The notes under the pieces are model-generated. The model made no database searches and was not told the origin of the DNA. It saw nothing but the letters and a program-made list of their open reading frames with translations. Positions 26,256 through 36,206 of a stretch of DNA of 64,000 nt are shown one piece after another. Made by a program: the position numbers and the translations under genes. Source of the stretch: Gordonia sp. KTR9. Lineage in GTDB: Bacteria > Actinomycetota > Actinomycetes > Mycobacteriales > Mycobacteriaceae. The stretch's first letter is position 1. Each line of letters opens with the position of its first letter. The stretch is from positions 5,377,392-5,441,391 of the forward strand of contig NC_018581.1 in NCBI RefSeq assembly GCF_000143885.2, given 5' to 3'.

Positions 26256-26600
26256 CCAAGGCTGATCGCGAGAGGTTCGGCCGTCAGTGTTCCGTCGCCG
26301 CCGATCGTGAAGACCGATGGAACCGTCACCGGCGCCGCGCCTGAAGCCACGTACCAGAGCGAAACACGTCCCACCTCAGGCGCTCGCGCGCCTACTGGAC
26401 TCTGACGTGGGCGGTCATGGCTGTCGTAGGCACAGCGGTGACAACGTACTCGGCCAGGCGTGAAGTACGAACACCGTTCGGTCGAGCGTCTTGGCGATAC
26501 AGCACGGTACAAAGGCCGTTACAACAGCGTTTGCGGAACGGTGTCACCGAGGACGCGGCGGTGTCGGTCTCGCGATGAGCGGGGCCACTAGACTCAAGGC
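26256..26600. other. Gene-poor spacer with possible minus-strand gene remnant
   Basis: No intact gene. Read on the minus strand, two different frames give protein-like text: R-T-S-R-L-A-E-Y-V-V-T-A-V-P-T-T-A-M-T-A-H ending at 26392, and then, shifted, G-R-V-S-L-W-Y-V-A-S-G-A-A-P-V-T-V-P-S-V-F-T, near 26380-26320. This pattern would fit a frameshifted, decayed gene. The family is not recognised. Confidence 0.3.
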
Positions 26601-27548
26601 GTGACCGGAGCCGACGACTCGACACGTGACCGCGACGGTCTTACGGATCCCGGTCCGACCGACGACGATGCGACATCCGCCGCGGACGGCCCGGACGAAC
26701 CCTCCGCAGCGAACGACAGGACCGGTGGGTCGACCCGTCGTCGGGGCGACCGGCTTCCCGTCAGACGCGACGATCCCGACCGTCCCGGACCCGGGCGCCG
26801 GATGGCCGACCTGCTGGCCCGCACCGACTCCAGCGCCGGGGTCGTCAAGGCGGCTCGCGCCGCACGAGATCTGATCCCGCACAACGAGAACCCGATCACC
26901 GGGCCGCGTGCATCCGACCGCGTGGCACGCCTCATCAGCGAGTCCCGGCCCGAGAAACCCAGTGCCATACGAGAGCTCGGCCTCGCATCGGTCCAGGTGT
27001 GGCAGGCGTTGGTGACCACACGACGTCGTCGATCCGATCGCACCCCAGTCCCCGCCACCATCTTGTTCACCGATCTCGTCGGATTCTCGACGTGGGCCCT
27101 GCATGCCGGAGACGACCAGGTCCTCCGACTCCTGCGCGACGTCAACGACGTCACCGAGAACATCGTGCGCAGCCGCGGCGGACGCATCGTCAAACATCTC
27201 GGCGACGGGACGATGGCCGTGTTCGTCGACGGTGTCGAGGCGATCGAGGCCGGTCACGAGGTGATCGTCGCCGTGAGTGCCCTGACGTTCGGGGACTACC
27301 GGCCACAGCTGCGAGCCGGTCTCCACACCGGCGAACCGCGGGCGGTCGGTGACGATTTCCTCGGTGTCGATGTGAACGTCGCCGCTCGGGTCGCGGCAGC
27401 CGCAGGAGCCGGTGAGCTGTTGGCCAGCGGAGCGACCGTCGAGGCCGCCGGCGCCGATCGGTATGCCACTCGTCGCCGGCGATTCCGCGCCAAGGGGGTA
27501 CCGCGCGACATCGAGGTGTTCGCCGTCGTGCCCCGCTACTCCGACTGA
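26601..27548 (+). CDS. Class III adenylate/guanylate cyclase
   Basis: 315 aa, GTG start. The first 50 residues are acidic and low-complexity, then a helical linker to about residue 150. The cyclase domain follows: L-F-T-D-L-V-G-F-S-T-W carries the first metal Asp near 157, V-K-H-L-G-D-G-T-M-A-V-F carries the adenine-selecting Lys and second metal Asp near 200, and L-G-V-D-V-N-V-A-A-R carries the transition-state Asn and Arg near 257. All key residues are present, so the protein should make cAMP. No membrane helix or HAMP domain is seen, making it a cytosolic enzyme. It stands alone. Confidence 0.92.
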   Translation: MTGADDSTRDRDGLTDPGPTDDDATSAADGPDEPSAANDRTGGSTRRRGDRLPVRRDDPDRPGPGRRMADLLARTDSSAGVVKAARAARDLIPHNENPITGPRASDRVARLISESRPEKPSAIRELGLASVQVWQALVTTRRRRSDRTPVPATILFTDLVGFSTWALHAGDDQVLRLLRDVNDVTENIVRSRGGRIVKHLGDGTMAVFVDGVEAIEAGHEVIVAVSALTFGDYRPQLRAGLHTGEPRAVGDDFLGVDVNVAARVAAAAGAGELLASGATVEAAGADRYATRRRRFRAKGVPRDIEVFAVVPRYSD

Positions 27549-27953
27549 TCGATCCCCGACCTCATGAAGGTCCGACATCAAATCCTCAGGTCGCGACCAA
27601 CAACCTTACGTCAGACAGCGCTGAGAACCGTTCTCCCCCAGCCTCATTGAGGTGCCAATAATACCTATGTATGAGGGACTATGTGTAGGGAACCTTCGAC
27701 TGGCAACCACCGGCGGACTCGGTCGCGAGATGGCTGAACGCACCAGCGAGCTGACATGCGGGTACTCAGGGAGCTTGCGAGGCGGCGGCGGTTTTCGCTG
27801 ATCGGTCGCCGGACCCTTCGTGACGCGCCCTCCGCAAGCTCCGGGCGCTCCTCAGGGAGCAGAGGGGTGACCCTCCGCAAGCTCCGGGCGCTCCTCAGGG
27901 AGCTAAGGGGCGGTCGCTTGCGCTCCGCGCACGTCAGGGTCAGACGGCTCCAA
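27549..27953. other. Repeat-bearing spacer after the cyclase gene
   Basis: No gene. The first 150 bp are relatively AT-rich around ATACCTATGTATGAGG. The rest is a cluster of CTCAGGGAGC-type repeats, annotated separately. Confidence 0.6.
27774..27940. repeat. Cluster of CTCAGGG-family repeats with a tandem 33-bp unit
   Basis: A 33-bp unit, starting CCCTCCGCAAGC and ending CTCCTCAGGGAGC, occurs identically at 27828-27860 and 27871-27903, a 43-bp period. Further partial copies include CTCAGGGAGCTTGCG at about 27766 and the region up to 27940. The unit shares the CTCAGGGAGC edge with the long inverted repeat at 19633-19727 and the pair at 48746-48804. With only two units and no cas genes it is not a CRISPR array. 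Confidence 0.85.
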
Positions 27954-30002
27954 TCAATTGACGGGCCGGCCCACCGGAGTCGACAGCGGCAGGTTCACGA
28001 AGCTCGGCCGGTTCGGGTCGAGCTGGATGTGCTGAGGCCGTAGGCCCGACTCGTTCAGCAGCGGACGCAGCGGCAGTCCTCGCGGGAAGTTCATCGCGAA
28101 CACGTCGACCCGCAGACGGTGCCCCGGCTTGATGAGAGCCTCCGTCGGCAGCAGACCGATGTCGACACTGACTGGACGGCCCGGCACGACAGGCTGGCGC
28201 GACGCCAGCGTCAGCTCGTAGAACGGGTCGATCACGTCGCCGTTGGGCGCGAACTGCGATGCCGCCTCGTCGTACCCGCGCAGCGACGCCATGACCTGAC
28301 CGGAGGTGAGCACCTTCGACGTCCCGTCGGGGGCGACATCGTTCAGGGTGGCGGTCCAGTAGCCGTCGGTGGCGTCGAGGACGGTGTTCAACCGCACGTT
28401 GGCGTACCCGGACACGCTGCGCGTCATGGTCAGCGGGGGAGTGGTGAACGACAAAGCGGCGCGCTCGGAGATGCGTGCGTCGTCGGCGCAGAAGGGGAAG
28501 ATCGCTAGTGCACCGGCCAGCTGCTGTGCGGCGTCGCGTGAACACATCGGTGCCAGGCCGGGCGCGATGGTCATCCGGGCCCGCGATGGGGAGGGCGCGG
28601 GCGTCAGGCTGCCGTCACGCACCGCATGCGCCGCGGTACCGCTGCGCCGGTCACCGAGATAGAGCCGCTGACGTTCCATACCGGCACGCGGGAACTGCTG
28701 GGCGGTGATCCACGAGTCGCCGACCTGCTTGAGGTTGACGGGCCCGTAGGAGTCGACCCCGTTGTCGATTCCTTTGAGCCACTTGTCGAACCACGCCTTC
28801 TGCAAGACGTCGAGCCGCGGCGGGGTGTTGGCTCGACCCTGCTGGCCGCCGCCGATCGTGAGGTGATAGCCGTCGCCCATGATCAGTTGCTTCTTGCCGG
28901 GCGGCAGCGGGATGTTGTTGTACATCCGGACTTCGCTGTTGGTGAAGAGGTCGAACCAGCCGCCGTAGATGAGCGTCGGGGTGGTGATGCGATCGGCGTG
29001 GTCGAGCCAGGACGACCGCGGTTCGGAATCGGTGTCCAGCAACGCCTTCAGATTCGGTGGCACCGACGGGATGTCGGGGGTCAGGAGAGCGGCGAACAGC
29101 TGCGGGTAGAAGGTGAAGGGGTCGGAGATCCGGTCCGCCAGCCACTTCCAGTCGAACGTGCCGTTCAGCATCGACGCGACGTTCGGGATCATCTTGGTGG
29201 TGTTGACCAGCGTCAGCCACAGCGGCAGGAAGCCGACGCCGAGTGCGCCGCCCGGGGCTACGATGTCGCGGATGAGGTCGCCGCCCGGCTCGACCGGGAA
29301 GATCGCCTTGAGTGCCGCCGGGTTCTTGTTGGCGGCCTGGATCTGGTTGATCGCCGAGTACGACACCCCCGACATGCCGACCTTGCCGTTGGACCAGCGC
29401 TGCTTCGACGCCCAGTCGATCACCTCGATGGTGTCGCGCTGTTCCCGCGACTGGAACACATCCCAGACCCCCTGCGAGAAGCCGGTGCCCCGCACGTCCA
29501 CAACGACCTGCGTGTACCCGCTGCGCACGAGGTCGAAGTCGACGAGGAAGGTCTTCGCGCCGCCGTCGCGGATCGTGTGCGCGATGTCGTTGATGCCGTC
29601 GATCGGCGTTCCGGACAGGTTGATCGACCGCGCGATCTGCAGGAGGTAGGGCTCGAGGACCGGGTTCTGCAGCACCGCTGATCCGACAGTGGTGATCAGC
29701 TTGGTGTACGGCGTCATGTTGACGATGACCGGCGTCCTCGTCGACGTGGGGCGCTCGCGGACGTCGGCCGGGCGGTACACGTTGGCCCGGAGCACCGTGC
29801 CGTCGCTCATCCGGATCGGCACGTCCCAGGTGACGTTGACGCCGGCGTACGGTTGCGGGCCGTCATGGCTCGCCGCCCATCGCGCCGCATCGGCACCGCC
29901 GCTCGGTCCGGCCGGCGCGGCGCCGGCCACCGCGACCAGCGCGACCACCGCGAGGACCACCCCGACCAGAACCCGAGCACTCTTCGACCCGCTCATGCAC
30001 AC
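27954..30002 (-). CDS. Secreted CocE/NonD-family alpha/beta hydrolase
   Basis: 682 aa. An N-terminal signal peptide (V-L-V-G-V-V-L-A-V-V-A-L-V-A-V-A-G-A-A-P-A) is present. The X-Pro dipeptidyl-peptidase/CocE catalytic domain has the nucleophile motif G-M-S-G-V-S-Y near residue 217, preceded by V-V-D-V-R-G-T-G-F-S-Q-G near 172, and an acid/base region around Y-G-G-W-F-D-L-F near 345 and G-D-G-Y-H-L near 380. The C-terminal beta-sandwich (about 470-670) is the usual lid/binding domain. Such enzymes cleave acyl esters or amides outside the cell; the substrate is unknown. A CTCAGGG repeat cluster lies just past its stop. Confidence 0.9.
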   Translation of the reverse strand: MCMSGSKSARVLVGVVLAVVALVAVAGAAPAGPSGGADAARWAASHDGPQPYAGVNVTWDVPIRMSDGTVLRANVYRPADVRERPTSTRTPVIVNMTPYTKLITTVGSAVLQNPVLEPYLLQIARSINLSGTPIDGINDIAHTIRDGGAKTFLVDFDLVRSGYTQVVVDVRGTGFSQGVWDVFQSREQRDTIEVIDWASKQRWSNGKVGMSGVSYSAINQIQAANKNPAALKAIFPVEPGGDLIRDIVAPGGALGVGFLPLWLTLVNTTKMIPNVASMLNGTFDWKWLADRISDPFTFYPQLFAALLTPDIPSVPPNLKALLDTDSEPRSSWLDHADRITTPTLIYGGWFDLFTNSEVRMYNNIPLPPGKKQLIMGDGYHLTIGGGQQGRANTPPRLDVLQKAWFDKWLKGIDNGVDSYGPVNLKQVGDSWITAQQFPRAGMERQRLYLGDRRSGTAAHAVRDGSLTPAPSPSRARMTIAPGLAPMCSRDAAQQLAGALAIFPFCADDARISERAALSFTTPPLTMTRSVSGYANVRLNTVLDATDGYWTATLNDVAPDGTSKVLTSGQVMASLRGYDEAASQFAPNGDVIDPFYELTLASRQPVVPGRPVSVDIGLLPTEALIKPGHRLRVDVFAMNFPRGLPLRPLLNESGLRPQHIQLDPNRPSFVNLPLSTPVGRPVN

Positions 30003-30146
30003 CCCCGCATGTCATGCGCTGGAGAAACAAACGGTTCATCCAGCGAGCTTGTGACCAAGCCGACAACAACCTAACACCTCGTTCGTGACCTGGATCACGG
30101 GGTGTCTCAGGGAATGCTCAGCATCACCGACGCGGCCGTGCGGGGC

Positions 30147-30740
30147 TCAGTTCAGGCTGAGATCGATCGGGTGGGTCGCGAGGAGGGGTTTGGGCCAGGC
30201 CTGCCTGCGCAGGACGTCGAACCACACGTCCGACGCCGGCGGCGCGAGCAGATCGCGGGGGAGTGCCGACGCGATCATCCAGCTGAACTGGTCGAGTTCG
30301 TCGTCGAGCTGCCCGATTCCCCAGCCGCTGTACCCCGCGAAGATCCGGACGCCCTCCAGGACGTCGGCAAGAGGTTCGGGGTCGGCGTCGAGGTCCACGA
30401 GTACGACCCGGCCGTCCACCGGGCGCAGAGCAGGCACGTCGTCGATGTCGGTGCCGGGTTTGACCACACCCAGGCACAGCGCGGCCTCTTGGTTCACGGG
30501 TCCGCCGACGTAGAGGGCGCGCGGCGACGCCGCGATGTCGGTCCATTGCGGCAGCAGATTGTGCACGGCGGTCTGGCTCATCCGGTTGAGGATGACGCCC
30601 AGGCTGCCCGACTCGTTGTGCTCGATGACGTAGATGACAGTCCGCGCGAAAGTGGGCTCGACGAGGTCGGTCGACGCGATCAGCGCGGTACCTGGACGCA
30701 CCCGCGGCGTGGGGTCGGCGTCCCAGGGGACTCCGGGCAT
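30147..30740 (-). CDS. YqgE/AlgH-family protein (DUF179)
   Basis: 197 aa from the ATG at 30740, chosen because it gives the family's usual length and the same short leader as Rv0038; GTG at 30824 and ATG at 30935 are also in frame. Family motifs: G-T-A-L-I-A-S-T-D-L near residue 17, then V-I-Y-V-I-E-H-N near 34, G-S-L-G-V-I-L-N-R near 44, F-A-G-Y-S-G-W-G-I-G-Q-L-D near 135-147 and the final L-A-T-H-P-I-D-L-S. The function is still unclear. It is divergent from an MFS gene, as in M. tuberculosis (Rv0037c/Rv0038). Confidence 0.9.
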   Translation of the reverse strand: MPGVPWDADPTPRVRPGTALIASTDLVEPTFARTVIYVIEHNESGSLGVILNRMSQTAVHNLLPQWTDIAASPRALYVGGPVNQEAALCLGVVKPGTDIDDVPALRPVDGRVVLVDLDADPEPLADVLEGVRIFAGYSGWGIGQLDDELDQFSWMIASALPRDLLAPPASDVWFDVLRRQAWPKPLLATHPIDLSLN

Positions 30741-30885
30741 ACGTGCACCACCACCGCTGCCCGCCGAGTGCTCTCCGGGGCGGAATTCCGGTGTGGGATC
30801 GTCTGCGTCTTCACCTCCGGCCACCCGACCATCATCGCACGTCCGTGCCCGACGAGGTCCATCGTCGGCTCGGTACCCTGGATCA

Positions 30886-32220
30886 GTGAGCAACGCCCAG
30901 GTGACCCGCGACCCACGCGGGTGGTCGGTGTTCATCCGTTCCCTCCGATCCTCACCGGGATTGGGCCGATTGTTGTCGGTCCGTCTGTCGAGTCAGATCA
31001 CCGACGGCATCTTCCAGGCCGCGCTGGTCGGCAGCATTCTCTTCAACCCCGAGCGTCACGCCGACCCACTCGCGGTGGCCGGCGGTCTGGCGGTTCTCCT
31101 GCTGCCGTATTCGCTGATCGGCCCGTTCGCGGGGGCGTTGCTCGACCACTGGGATCGACGCAACGTGCTGCTGTACGCGAACCTGCTGCGCGGGCTGATC
31201 ATCGGGCTCGTCGCACTGGCGGTCGCTTCCGGCGCACCCGACGTCGTGGTGCTGATCTCCGCGCTCGCCGCGACGGGCGCGAGCCGGTTCGTGGCCGCCG
31301 GTCTGTCCGCCGGGTTGCCGCACGTCGCGCGGCGCGAGGTGCTCGTGGCAACCAACGCGCTGTTCACGACACTGGGCGGCGCGATGCTCACCGTCGGGCT
31401 CGGCGTCACACTGGGGCTGCGCGCGATCTTCGGCGACGACAACGTCGGCAGTGCACTCACCATGCTCGCCGGGATCGTGCTGGCCGTCGTCTCCGGCGGG
31501 CTGGCACACGGGTTCCGTCCGCTGCAGCTCGGACCCGACGAGCCCGACGATCCGGGCCGATCGGCGCTGCACGCGGTCTCCGTCGGGCTGTGGCACGGCG
31601 CTCGAGCCGTCCGGCACCACAAGACCGTGGCCGCCGCACTGTCGGCGATCGGAGCCCATCGGCTCGTGTTCGGGATGAACACACTCATGATCCTGGTTCT
31701 GACGCGCCAGATGGGTCCCGGCGACGGTGTCGACCGGGTCAGCGTGGTCATCGGGTTCACCGGCGCCGGGGCGCTTCTCGCCGCCGTCATCACGCCGATC
31801 GCGGTGGCACGGGTGGGTCGGTACGTAACGCTCCTCGTCGCGTTGGGCGTCGGGGCGGTCGCGGAGCTGTCGGTGCTGAGCTTCGAGTTCGCGGTGATCT
31901 GCGGTTCGGCGTTCGTGCTCGGGCTCATCGGCCAGGTCGCGAAGCTGTGTGGTGACGTGGCCATGCAGGTCGACGTCGGCGACGCGGTGCGCGGCCAGGT
32001 CTTCTCGGTCCAGGACGCGGTGTTCAACATCGCCTACGTGGGCGCGGTGACCGTCGCGGCCCTCGCGATCCCCGACGACGGCCAGGCGGTCGGGCTGGTG
32101 GTGCTCGGGGTGGTGTTGTACCTGGTCGGGATGCTCGTGGTGCGCCTCCTCCATCCGCGCGGGCACTGGTCCGCCGATCCCACGACGGTGCGGACGACCG
32201 TCACCGACCCCGCCGCGTGA
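30886..32220 (+). CDS. Major facilitator superfamily transporter
   Basis: 444 aa from the GTG at 30886; the longer open frame upstream runs into the divergent yqgE gene. Twelve membrane helices are predicted. After the second helix the loop L-L-D-H-W-D-R-R-N-V-L-L-Y resembles the MFS G-x-x-x-D-R-x-G-R-R loop. It is the counterpart of Rv0037c and likely an exporter of unknown substrate. Its last 20 bases overlap the 3' end of the convergent Asp-rich gene, so the two transcripts are complementary at their ends. Confidence 0.88.
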   Translation: MSNAQVTRDPRGWSVFIRSLRSSPGLGRLLSVRLSSQITDGIFQAALVGSILFNPERHADPLAVAGGLAVLLLPYSLIGPFAGALLDHWDRRNVLLYANLLRGLIIGLVALAVASGAPDVVVLISALAATGASRFVAAGLSAGLPHVARREVLVATNALFTTLGGAMLTVGLGVTLGLRAIFGDDNVGSALTMLAGIVLAVVSGGLAHGFRPLQLGPDEPDDPGRSALHAVSVGLWHGARAVRHHKTVAAALSAIGAHRLVFGMNTLMILVLTRQMGPGDGVDRVSVVIGFTGAGALLAAVITPIAVARVGRYVTLLVALGVGAVAELSVLSFEFAVICGSAFVLGLIGQVAKLCGDVAMQVDVGDAVRGQVFSVQDAVFNIAYVGAVTVAALAIPDDGQAVGLVVLGVVLYLVGMLVVRLLHPRGHWSADPTTVRTTVTDPAA

Positions 32221-32758
32221 ACCGCGGATCCCGTCGGTCGTAGGCAGCGTCGGCGACCCCGTCTCCGTTCACATCCACCAGCACCACATCGTGACCGCCG
32301 TCGGAGTCGGCATCCACGTACAGGCGTTCGCCGACGATCCGGCCGCCCCGATCGGCTCCCACGATCTCCGCATCGGGGTCACCATCGTCGTCGAGGTCGA
32401 CCCGGGTGACGTGCGCCGCCGGCGACTCCGTGGTCCGCTCGGGCGCGTCGTGTCGCGGTACCGGCTCGCCGAGTTCGGACCGGTCGACAAACCGGTCCCA
32501 GAGACCGGCCCCGGAGTCGCGGTAGAAGGCCTCGGGTCCGACATCGTCGTCGACGTCGAGCGCGGCGACATCGGCGACACCGTCCGCGTCGGTGTCCCAC
32601 ATCGCGTCGTCACGACGTCCGTCGCCGTCGAAGTCGAGCGCGACGGCATTCTCGGTGCCCCCGCCCGGTGTCTCCCCGAGGATGAGGTCGGCCGGCGAGG
32701 ACCAGCGCGTCATCGAACCGTCGCCGGGCCCGAAGAAGTACTCGATCACCGGCTCCAT
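32201..32758 (-). CDS. Asp-rich EF-hand/thrombospondin-3-like repeat protein
   Basis: 185 aa from the ATG at 32758; further upstream starts are possible but lack the conserved feel of M-E-P-V-I-E-Y-F-F-G-P-G. The protein contains at least four D-x-D-x-D-G/D-x-x-D loops: L-D-F-D-G-D-G-R-R-D-D, D-T-D-A-D-G-V-A-D, D-L-D-D-D-G-D-P-D and D-V-N-G-D-G-V-A-D. These are calcium-binding loops of the EF-hand/dockerin kind. There is no signal peptide, so it would be cytosolic or leave by a non-Sec route. Homologues are conserved in mycobacteria and Gordonia but uncharacterised. It overlaps the MFS gene tail to tail. Confidence 0.75.
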   Translation of the reverse strand: MEPVIEYFFGPGDGSMTRWSSPADLILGETPGGGTENAVALDFDGDGRRDDAMWDTDADGVADVAALDVDDDVGPEAFYRDSGAGLWDRFVDRSELGEPVPRHDAPERTTESPAAHVTRVDLDDDGDPDAEIVGADRGGRIVGERLYVDADSDGGHDVVLVDVNGDGVADAAYDRRDPRFTRRGR

Positions 32759-32880
32759 GGGTTCTTGGACGCAGCGGGACCCTGTCCGGTTCCCCCGGGA
32801 CGGAACACACCCCGGACAGCGCGTCACCCACACCACCCGCGTGGTGACCCAGCACACGACCACCCGGTAGGTTGTGGCCC

Positions 32881-33972
32881 ATGTATGTCAGCGATCTCGG
32901 CGAGCAGTGGCACGCGGCCCGGCTCGAACCAGCCCTGGCACATCTCGACTCTGCTTCGGCGGGCCGCTCGTCGTATGCGCTGATCGGCGCGATGACCGCG
33001 CACCTGTGGCGGGAGACCGAACGCGGCTCCTATGTCGCCGCTGACGACCGCGCCGACGAGATCGCGCGCGACACAAGGAATCTCGCTGCTCTGATCGGCC
33101 ACACCGGCGACGAAATCGTCTTCCGCGAGAGCGCCCGTGCCGCGCTGCGTGCCCTTCTCACCCATTGGAGCCTCCCCGTCACCTCGACGGTGTGGGTGGC
33201 CAAGAACGAATTCGGGCCCAACCTCGAGGAGTTCGAGCGCCGCGGCTACGCGGTACGGACGATGCCCGACGGCGACGTCTACGGTCACGTCGACACCGAC
33301 GCACTCGAGAACATGCTGCAATTCGATCAGCCGGACTTCATCCACGTCTGCCACATCGGCTCGATGTCCGGTGTGGTGCAGCCGGTCACGCGGATCGTCG
33401 AACTCGCACACCGGGCCGGCGTGCCCGTCGTGGTGGACATGGCGCAGTCGGTGGGTCACGTCCCCACCGTCACCGGCGCCGACGTGGTCTACGGCACCAG
33501 CCGTAAATGGCTCACCGGCCCGCGTGGCGTCGGGTTCGTCGCGGTACGCCGAGACTCGTTGCGGCCGGTCCACATCGACGGTTCCGATGCGTTCATCGCC
33601 GGACGACTCGGACTCGGTGTCGCCGTGCGCGAGCTGCTCGAGATCGGTCAGCAGCGCGTCTTCCGCGAACTCGCGAAGATCGGTCAGGCCACCCGCGAAC
33701 GGCTCCACGGCATCGCGAGCTGGGAGGTGCTCGAACCACTCGACGAGCCGTCCGCGATCGTCACCCTCGCGCCGCCGCCCGGGTGGCAGTTCGACGACAT
33801 CGCCGCCGCCCGCGACAAGTTGCTCTCACTCGGCGTCCTGGTCACCGCCGCCGACACCTGGCGCGCGCCGCTCGCGACCGAGCACCCGGTCCTCCGGATC
33901 AGCCCGCATCTCGACGTGCGCAGAGCCGACCTCGACCGCGTAGCCGACACCTTGCGCACGATGGGTTACTGA
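32881..33972 (+). CDS. Class V aminotransferase-fold PLP enzyme, EgtE-like
   Basis: 363 aa from the ATG at 32881; ATG at 32872 is three codons upstream. The PLP-lysine motif is V-V-Y-G-T-S-R-K-W-L-T-G-P-R-G-V near residues 201-216, and the cofactor Asp lies in V-V-V-D-M-A-Q-S-V-G near 183-192. Beginning L-D-S-A-S-A-G-R-S-S and ending P-V-L-R-I-S-P-H-L-D, it resembles EgtE, the hercynylcysteine sulfoxide lyase of ergothioneine synthesis, more than NifS-type desulfurases. None of egtA-D is in this window, so it is an orphan copy. A related C-S lyase or desulfurase role is possible. Confidence 0.75.
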   Translation: MYVSDLGEQWHAARLEPALAHLDSASAGRSSYALIGAMTAHLWRETERGSYVAADDRADEIARDTRNLAALIGHTGDEIVFRESARAALRALLTHWSLPVTSTVWVAKNEFGPNLEEFERRGYAVRTMPDGDVYGHVDTDALENMLQFDQPDFIHVCHIGSMSGVVQPVTRIVELAHRAGVPVVVDMAQSVGHVPTVTGADVVYGTSRKWLTGPRGVGFVAVRRDSLRPVHIDGSDAFIAGRLGLGVAVRELLEIGQQRVFRELAKIGQATRERLHGIASWEVLEPLDEPSAIVTLAPPPGWQFDDIAAARDKLLSLGVLVTAADTWRAPLATEHPVLRISPHLDVRRADLDRVADTLRTMGY

Positions 33973-34003
33973 CACACCCGGGAACGCCTCGACACCGGAC
34001 TCC

Positions 34004-35524
<1,521 letters not shown>

Positions 35525-35560
35525 CAGGAACTCACCACCGTGACATCGGCACTCACGCCG

Positions 35561-36157
35561 TCATCCGTTGGCGCCCGGACCGACCGGTCGAAGGTAACCG
35601 GCCAGCATCTCGTGCAGTTCGACGCTCCACCCCTCCGCGAGGATGTCGGACACCAGCGCTCCGGACTGCAGGAACGACTGCGCGATCAGCAGCACCATCG
35701 CCGCCATGCGCTTGGCGTCGCCCGCACGCACCTGACGCCGTTCCTGACCCGCCGACAGCATGTCCGCGAGAATCGCGAGAATCCCCTGCTGGCTCGTACC
35801 GAGACGCTCGAAGACGTACGGCGACATGAAGTCTCGCTGCTCGCGCCACAGCGAGGCGATCAGTTCGTCGTCCCGGAGCGCGCCGACCACCGACACCACC
35901 CGGGCGACGAGCGCCTCCAGGTCGGCGGGTTCGCCGGCCCCGCCGATGGCCTCCTCGACCACCCCGAGGACCTCGCGGGTCAACAGAGCGCGGATGATCT
36001 CGGTGATGTCGGGCCAGCGGCGGTACACGGTGGGTCGACTGACGCCTGCTTGTCGGGCCACCTCGGAGACAGTCACCTTGCGTCCGCCGCTGCGCAGCAG
36101 ACAGCTCCGTGCTGCATCCAGAACGAGATCGCCGATCTCCTCGTTACGGATTGCCAT
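35561..36157 (-). CDS. TetR-family transcriptional regulator
   Basis: 198 aa from the ATG at 36157. The N-terminal HTH is V-T-V-S-E-V-A-R-Q-A-G-V-S-R-P-T-V-Y-R near residues 29-47; the C-terminal ligand domain is all-helical with no recognised specificity. It ends 36 bp before glpD on the same strand, so the two may share a transcript, and it is divergent from a lipid kinase gene. A candidate operator lies directly upstream of its start. Regulation of glpD and/or the kinase is plausible, which would tie it to glycerophospholipid metabolism. Confidence 0.88.
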   Translation of the reverse strand: MAIRNEEIGDLVLDAARSCLLRSGGRKVTVSEVARQAGVSRPTVYRRWPDITEIIRALLTREVLGVVEEAIGGAGEPADLEALVARVVSVVGALRDDELIASLWREQRDFMSPYVFERLGTSQQGILAILADMLSAGQERRQVRAGDAKRMAAMVLLIAQSFLQSGALVSDILAEGWSVELHEMLAGYLRPVGPGANG

Positions 36158-36160
36158 GAT

Positions 36161-36175
36161 GTGTAACACTGTAAC
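36161..36175. promoter_or_regulatory. Candidate TetR operator between TetR and lipid kinase genes
   Basis: GTGTAACACTGTAAC holds two TGTAAC half-sites 8 bp apart, with GTGTAACAC itself near-palindromic. It starts 4 bp upstream of the TetR start codon, in the 49-bp region shared with the divergent lipid kinase. The symmetry is imperfect, so this is a weak prediction. Confidence 0.35.
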
Positions 36176-36206
36176 GGATCACTTGAACGGCGGGGGGCCG
36201 ACTCAT

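Noticed and set aside
26601..27548. Degenerate cyclase
   Set aside because: Both metal Asp residues, the Lys and the Asn/Arg pair are present, so it is expected to be active.
27828..27903. CRISPR array
   Set aside because: Only two repeat units, spacer of 10 bp, no cas genes.
36161..36175. Perfect TetR palindrome
   Set aside because: The half-sites are direct and not inverted; kept only as a weak candidate operator.
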